DNA of 12,131 nucleotides, taken from assembly GCA_000432855.1 (NCBI GenBank), contig HF990845.1, positions 14,461-26,591 on the forward strand. Direction: 5' to 3'. The DNA is from Firmicutes bacterium CAG:822. GTDB lineage: Bacteria > Bacillota_I > Bacilli_A > RF39 > UBA660. This document shows, in pieces, positions 11,753-12,131 of this stretch. The notes beneath the pieces were generated by a model. That model was not told where the DNA came from. It did not search any database and was given only the letters and a program-made list of their open reading frames with translations. The translations under genes were made by a program, and so were the position numbers. Each line of letters begins with the position of its first letter. Positions within the stretch are counted from its first letter, which is position 1.

Positions 11753-12131
11753 TGTCTAAATTATATAATACTCAAAAAGATATTACAAGCAATTTTGAAA
11801 TTTTTCTTTTAAATTCTATCCCTAATATTAGAAAAACACAACTTAATATTATTCCTTCCATTTTATTTGGTATTATTCAAGCTGAATCTATTGCCTCTTC
11901 TGATATCGCCAAAAACTTAAAAGATAATTTTTTAGATGTTAAACTAGATTCTGTTATTAAAAGAATTAATCGCTTCTTTCGTAACAAATTATTTGACCCT
12001 TATACCTTTTATAAACAAATTATTTCTTACTCTCTTTCTACTTATAAAAAGAAACATTCTGACAAAAGAGTTCATATTATTTTTGATCACATGTTTTCTC
12101 ACGAAAATTATACTACTCTTATGTTTACTAT
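11752..12131 (+). CDS. IS4-superfamily DDE transposase, N-terminal part
   Basis: The frame runs from the ATG at 11752 to the window end (126 complete codons) and has no stop. The N-terminal helical region (SNFEIFLLNSIPNIRKTQLNIIPSILFGIIQ) and the segment SVIKRINRFFRNKLFDPYTFYKQI resemble the DNA-binding and 'IKRI-RFL-N' region of IS4/IS10-type transposases. HIIFDHMFSHENYTTLMF then fits the first catalytic Asp strand (IS10 'IVLVDWSDI'). The remaining DDE residues lie beyond the window. The ribosome site is embedded in a 14-bp inverted repeat that may silence read-through expression. The family assignment is by motif pattern and not certain at group level. Confidence 0.8.
   Translation, partial: MSKLYNTQKDITSNFEIFLLNSIPNIRKTQLNIIPSILFGIIQAESIASSDIAKNLKDNFLDVKLDSVIKRINRFFRNKLFDPYTFYKQIISYSLSTYKKKHSDKRVHIIFDHMFSHENYTTLMFT

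Larger units (their letters stand above)
11693..12131 (+). mobile_element. Insertion sequence with IS4-like transposase, truncated by window end
   Basis: A DDE transposase start is preceded by a perfect 14-bp inverted repeat. The true left terminal inverted repeat is not identified; it may lie further left, between about 11580 and 11693. The right end is outside the window. The IS lies on the far side of the TR from the RT, where a DGR target gene is often found. Confidence 0.65.

Noticed and set aside
1..12131. Mycoplasma code with TGA as Trp
   Set aside because: All recognisable proteins use TGG for Trp and reach family length without in-frame TGA; the mob gene ends at TGA as expected.

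Overview
The window is AT-rich throughout (A/T-ending codons, TTT/AAA-rich spacers) and uses strong Shine-Dalgarno sites of the GGAGG type. Every recognisable gene reads full length with the standard code, with TGG for Trp and TGA seen once as a stop. Together with SufB, a short SsbB-like SSB and a Pdp-type phosphorylase, this suggests a low-GC Bacillota or Mycoplasmatota-related bacterium, probably an uncultured gut Bacilli/RF39/Erysipelotrichia-like lineage. The taxonomy is inference. The region is chromosomal backbone carrying several mobile or retro-elements.

Layout. (1) Positions 1-2135, plus strand: the 3' part of a MobV (Pre/Mob) relaxase and a tyrosine integrase. This is the end of an integrated mobilizable element that abuts recG. 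At the junction (about 2107-2321) the minus strand carries a complete small-RNA unit: a consensus promoter, about 180 structured nt, and a terminator inside the 3' end of int. (2) Positions 2358-4340, minus: recG. Divergent from it, on the plus strand at about 4412-4512, is a second small-RNA unit with promoter, three hairpins and terminator. (3) Positions 4516-4917: a DUF1016/YhcG-like nuclease remnant holding a perfect 24-bp palindrome, flanked by two ~75-bp direct repeats that contain terminators. (4) Positions 4916-6184, minus: pyrimidine-nucleoside phosphorylase. (5) Positions 6252-6985: two divergent XRE regulators with a dyad operator inside one promoter. (6) Positions 6982-7308, minus: a tail-less SSB. 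(7) Positions 7474-9138, minus: sufB followed by a small membrane-anchored protein, with a terminator. (8) Positions 9191 to about 11440, minus: a diversity-generating retroelement (DGR). (9) From about 11693, plus: the start of an IS with an IS4-like transposase.

The DGR is the notable system. In transcription order it has a non-coding template repeat (TR; about 11281-11410) whose one long open frame holds 14 Asn AAY codons followed by a C-rich IMH-like block. A spacer ending in an intrinsic terminator follows. Then come three overlapping genes: a MutS domain-I-like accessory protein (MSL type), an Avd-type four-helix protein, and a DGR-type reverse transcriptase (YQDD, IGNVVSQ). The expected mechanism is that RT and Avd copy the TR RNA with errors at adenines and the cDNA replaces a variable repeat (VR) in a target gene. 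No VR or target gene is present in the window, so the target is either past the IS or elsewhere in the genome. The DGR ends about 50 bp upstream of sufB, so it sits next to, or has split, a suf operon.
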